From an uncultured Lachnospiraceae bacterium (lineage in GTDB: Bacteria; Bacillota; Clostridia; Lachnospirales; Lachnospiraceae): a DNA stretch of 7,773 nt. The translations under genes and the position numbers were made by a program. Positions 5,721 through 7,773 of this stretch are shown piece by piece. Numbering within the stretch: position 1 is the first letter of the stretch; each line of letters begins with the position of its first letter. The DNA is taken from positions 1-7,773 of the forward strand of contig CAMWSA010000174.1 of the NCBI GenBank assembly GCA_947176785.1. The letters run 5' to 3'. The notes under the pieces were generated by a model. That model saw only the letters and a list, made by a program, of their open reading frames with translations, searched no databases and was not told the DNA's origin.

Positions 5721-6875
5721 CTAATATGTTCCCGTTGTGTCAAATACCACGCCGCTTCCCGTCTTTTTCCTGGAGGTAGCCCGCTTTTTGTTCAGTTCCT
5801 GTAAGAACAGTTCCTCATCGAAGGGGATCTCCACCATTCTGTCAAGCCAGCTGGACAGATGCATGGCATTGGATAGGGTAAGGCCATGGATTCCCTCTGT
5901 CCCCTCTGCTACCAGGGGCGTGCCGTGGAGAATTTTTCCCGCAAATGCTTTCAGCACTCCCACATGCTGCTCGTTTTGCCCGTCTGTCTCCACCTCCTGA
6001 AGTGTACACTGGGGCTGGGCGAAGCCCTCCCGGGAGGTCTTGCAGAAGGCTCTCTCGTTTTCGCTCAGACGATACAGCAAAAGCCTGTTGTTTTCACACA
6101 CCAGTTTTCCCATCTCCAGCGTGATTTCCAGCCGATTGGTACCGGGAGTGTCGGCCGTAGTGGTGACAAAGACGCCCGTGGCCCCGTTCTCATACTCCAG
6201 ATAGGCCGTCACATCGTCCTCCACCTCTATATCGTGCCATTTTGCCTCATGGCAGAAAGCCCGCACCCGCACCGGCATGCCGCATAGCCATTGAATCAGA
6301 TCCAGCTGATGGGGGCACTGGTTCAACAACACACCGCCGCCCTCCCCGTCCCAGGTGGCTTTCCAGTCCGCCGCGTCATAATAACTCTGGGTTCGATACC
6401 AGTCCGTAATAATCCAGTTTACCCGCTTGATCTGCCCCAATTCCCCGCCGGAGATCATCTCATGCATCCTGCGATATACACAGTTGGTTCTCTGATTAAA
6501 CATAATGGCAAAGACCCTGTCTGATTTTTCCGCCGCCTCGTTCATTTCCCGCACCTGTTTGGTGTAAACCCCTGCGGGCTTCTCGCTGATGGCGTGCATG
6601 CCGTGTTCCAGAGCATAGATCACCAACTCCGGATGCAGATAGTGAGGGGTGGCAATCAGCACGGCGTCACAGGCACCGCTGTCAATCAATTCCTTTCCCT
6701 CGCCGAAAACAGCCACCTCCGAGGGCAGCTCCTGCCTTGCCCACTCTCTTCTGGCCTCCCTGACATCAGCCACCGCCGCCAGCCTGATCTCCGGCACTTT
6801 GCCCTCCAGAATGCTTCTGGCATGGTTACTCCCCATGCCGCCGATCCCAATAATACCCAAACTGACCTGTTCCAT
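5721..6875 (-). CDS. Gfo/Idh/MocA-family NAD(P)-dependent oxidoreductase
   Basis: Cytoplasmic dehydrogenase of the glucose-fructose oxidoreductase/inositol dehydrogenase superfamily, oxidising a hydroxyl of a sugar, polyol or glycoside. The 384 residues fit the family's 330-400. Residues 4-35 form the first Rossmann strand and helix with the dinucleotide loop GIGGMG (10-15). VADVREA (35-41) is the strand end that reads the adenosine ribose; the Asp favours NAD over NADP. ATPHYLH (75-81) and SEKPAG (97-102), with catalytic Lys99, close the domain. The C-terminal domain contains GEGGGVLLNQCPHQLDLIQW (177-196), with active-site H189 and D192 in the family's HxxDL pattern. The last 25 residues are basic and Ser/Thr-rich, perhaps a flexible tail. 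The ATG at 6875 follows GGGAGG at 6 nt. It sits between two copies of the palindromic repeat, downstream of a second member of the same superfamily and upstream of a TIM-barrel isomerase. Substrate unknown. Confidence 0.93.
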   Translation of the reverse strand: MEQVSLGIIGIGGMGSNHARSILEGKVPEIRLAAVADVREARREWARQELPSEVAVFGEGKELIDSGACDAVLIATPHYLHPELVIYALEHGMHAISEKPAGVYTKQVREMNEAAEKSDRVFAIMFNQRTNCVYRRMHEMISGGELGQIKRVNWIITDWYRTQSYYDAADWKATWDGEGGGVLLNQCPHQLDLIQWLCGMPVRVRAFCHEAKWHDIEVEDDVTAYLEYENGATGVFVTTTADTPGTNRLEITLEMGKLVCENNRLLLYRLSENERAFCKTSREGFAQPQCTLQEVETDGQNEQHVGVLKAFAGKILHGTPLVAEGTEGIHGLTLSNAMHLSSWLDRMVEIPFDEELFLQELNKKRATSRKKTGSGVVFDTTGTY

Positions 6876-6918
6876 ATTTTTCCTCCCTGTTTAGAATTTC
6901 AAGCCTCTCAGAATCTCT

Positions 6919-6939
6919 AAGCCCTATTTCATGGGGCTT
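6919..6939 (-). promoter_or_regulatory. Small stem-loop just before the dehydrogenase ribosome binding site
   Basis: AAGCCC (6919-6924) and GGGCTT (6934-6939) are exact complements with a 9-nt loop. It lies 31 nt from the ribosome binding site and abuts the end of the large repeat at 6941. Six perfect base pairs is modest. It may be an mRNA stabiliser, or leftover flank of the repeat insertion. Confidence 0.4.
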
Positions 6940-6940
6940 C

Positions 6941-7044
6941 TATACTCACGAGCGGTTAGATTTTCCTTCCTGCGCGCCGCATGCTGCCTGGTTATGCAGC
7001 GTGGGGCGTGCAGGAATTGGAAAATCTTAGCGCTCGTTAGTATA
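6941..7044. repeat. 104-bp palindromic element (long hairpin, MITE- or REP-like)
   Basis: Left arm 6941-6987 and right arm 6996-7044 are complementary along 47 bp with six mismatches, two of which become G-U pairs in the plus-strand RNA, and a 2-nt bulge (7017-7018). The tip is an 8-nt loop, CTGGTTAT (6988-6995). The outer 26 bp pair at 23 positions, beginning TATACT and ending AGTATA; the inner 21 bp pair at 18 positions. There is no coding frame inside. A shortened relative lies at 5640-5715, so this is a dispersed family rather than a single chance palindrome. Outermost TA dinucleotides would fit the TA target duplication of IS630/Tc1-type elements, but no transposase is in the window, so mobility is inference. 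In transcripts it should fold into a very stable stem between two cistrons. Confidence 0.9.
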
Positions 7045-7055
7045 ATATTCCAGTC

Positions 7056-7142
7056 TTATGGGTTCCCCCACTTTTTACGGATAATACGAATCAAAAGCCG
7101 CCATTTTCCGCCAAAAGATTCCGAGAGACTATAGTTCCACAT
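7056..7142 (-). CDS. Possible small ORF, 28 residues, unknown
   Basis: ATG at 7142 lies just after GGGAGGGG, a good ribosome binding sequence at 3-5 nt, and the frame ends with TAA at 7056. The peptide begins MWNYSLSESFGGK and continues WRLLIRIIRKKWGNP: a basic, partly amphipathic C-terminal half with three Trp in total. It stops 12 bp before the hairpin repeat. I do not recognise it. A frame this short is often chance, and only the ribosome binding site speaks for it. Confidence 0.22.
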   Translation of the reverse strand: MWNYSLSESFGGKWRLLIRIIRKKWGNP

Positions 7143-7243
7143 CTGCCCCTCCCGACACTCTGCCTGATGAGGATCGTCCGACCGCTTGAGGTGTCCTGAC
7201 ATTCACCGGCGTGCCCTCCGGGATTATGCTGTTTTTCTTTCTT

Positions 7244-7773
7244 TTATATATCTCTAAGCCTGCTTAATCCGAGTCCCGCAGCTGCGCTTTCATATATCCG
7301 CATCATAACCTTCAGGGTGTTGGCTGCCGATCCTAAGTCGTTTGCATATGCGGTTCCGAGTTCAAGGCTTCGATAAAAATCACCGATACAGGCCGCATGG
7401 CCGCTTCCCCAATAAGCTTTGCCCAAGCTCCGTTCCGTTTTTAAGGTAAAAACAGCCTCCTCGCCCCGGAAATAACGCACGGTCACCCTCTCTCCCTCCA
7501 GACGGATACTGCCGTTCTCACAGGCGAGTTCTATCAGCACCGGCTCATCGGAGACATAGGCCGTGGTGGCATAAAAGCAGGCCCTTTCTCCCCCGGGAAA
7601 TCCCAGAAAAGCCTCCACCACATCCTCCACCTCCGTCACCTCCCGCAGATGACGATTCCCCATAGACGCCTCCACCACATCCGGCTCCCCCCGCCCCCGC
7701 AGCAAAAGGGCCCGGGCATGGATCGACTGGTTGATCAGCCCCCGGCCCCCCGCCGGGCGCCAGCATCCCCGCC
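7244..7773 (-). CDS. Gfo/Idh/MocA-family oxidoreductase, N-terminal part beyond window edge
   Basis: The 175 visible residues are the C-terminal domain of a dehydrogenase in the same superfamily as the complete gene downstream, but clearly not a duplicate of it. GLINQSIHARALL corresponds to the family's GGxLxNQxxHxxDL, followed by VEASMGNRHLREVTEVEDVVEAFL, which runs through the second large beta-sheet of the fold, and a C-terminal helix to the stop (TAA at 7244-7246). The conserved Asp three residues after the active-site His is Ala here, and the residues after it (LLLRGRGEP) are unusually Arg/Gly-rich in a very GC-rich patch (about 7680-7773). The reading frame continues straight through to the edge, so the start codon and the Rossmann domain lie outside. 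It may be a normal variant, an early-decay copy, or affected by base-calling errors in the GC-rich stretch. Probable substrate and partner are shared with the two genes downstream. Confidence 0.85.
   Translation of the reverse strand, partial: RGCWRPAGGRGLINQSIHARALLLRGRGEPDVVEASMGNRHLREVTEVEDVVEAFLGFPGGERACFYATTAYVSDEPVLIELACENGSIRLEGERVTVRYFRGEEAVFTLKTERSLGKAYWGSGHAACIGDFYRSLELGTAYANDLGSAANTLKVMMRIYESAAAGLGLSRLRDI

Larger units (their letters stand above)
6876..7243. other. Intergenic region holding a hairpin repeat and a possible tiny ORF
   Basis: This 368-bp gap separates two dehydrogenase genes on the same strand. It contains the ribosome binding site of the downstream gene (6882-6887), a short stem-loop (6919-6939), the 104-bp hairpin repeat (6941-7044) and a 28-codon open frame (7056-7142). 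The remainder, 7143-7243, is mixed-composition sequence with only a small dyad (CCGG...CCGG near 7208-7223) and no U-run, so I see no clear terminator for the upstream gene. A TATACT on the minus strand at the repeat's right end (7039-7044) could act as a -10, but no -35 is visible. Confidence 0.6.

Noticed and set aside
5640..7044. CRISPR array from the repeated GATTTTCCTTCCTGCG word
   Set aside because: Only two copies 1.3 kb apart, within palindromic intergenic elements flanking a gene. There is no regular spacer pattern.

Overview
All recognisable genes in this window lie on the minus strand. The set of genes (a B. subtilis-type ThyA, a beta-CASP RNase-like protein, a eukaryote/Bacillus-type branched-chain aminotransferase), the strong AAGGAG-type ribosome binding sites and the moderately high GC suggest a Firmicute. 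My best guess is a Lachnospiraceae/Clostridia gut-type commensal. That assignment is inference from protein style, because no rRNA or other taxonomic marker is present.

Layout, in order of transcription from right to left. (A) 7773-4610 looks like a carbohydrate-catabolism block: a Gfo/Idh/MocA-family dehydrogenase cut by the right edge (7244 to edge), a second complete dehydrogenase of the same superfamily (5721-6875), and a TIM-barrel sugar isomerase/epimerase (4706-5617), closed by a clear intrinsic terminator at 4610-4648. The gaps on both sides of the complete dehydrogenase carry copies of one palindromic repeat. The copy at 6941-7044 is a nearly complete 104-bp hairpin. The copy at 5640-5715 is shortened and has lost its right arm. 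(B) 4430-904 is a probable operon driven by a sigma-70-type promoter at 4382-4410: a beta-CASP metallo-beta-lactamase protein (2690-4294), thymidylate synthase thyA (1761-2609), dihydrofolate reductase folA (1116-1610), and the N-terminal stub of a SAM-dependent methyltransferase (904-1107). (C) 865 to the left edge holds a near-consensus promoter and the first 259 codons of a branched-chain aminotransferase, ilvE.

ThyA converts dUMP to dTMP and leaves dihydrofolate, which FolA reduces back to tetrahydrofolate, so this pair is a self-contained thymidylate cycle. The RNase-like gene ahead of it is a companion by position only. The two dehydrogenases and the isomerase probably act on one sugar, polyol or glycoside by NAD-dependent oxidation and isomerisation; the substrate cannot be read from sequence. 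I found no CRISPR array, tRNA, rRNA, phage or transposase gene. The most unusual things here are the hairpin repeat pair, the methyltransferase stub wedged between folA and the ilvE promoter, and structured non-coding segments in and before the thyA operon. I do not see a convincing new multi-gene system.
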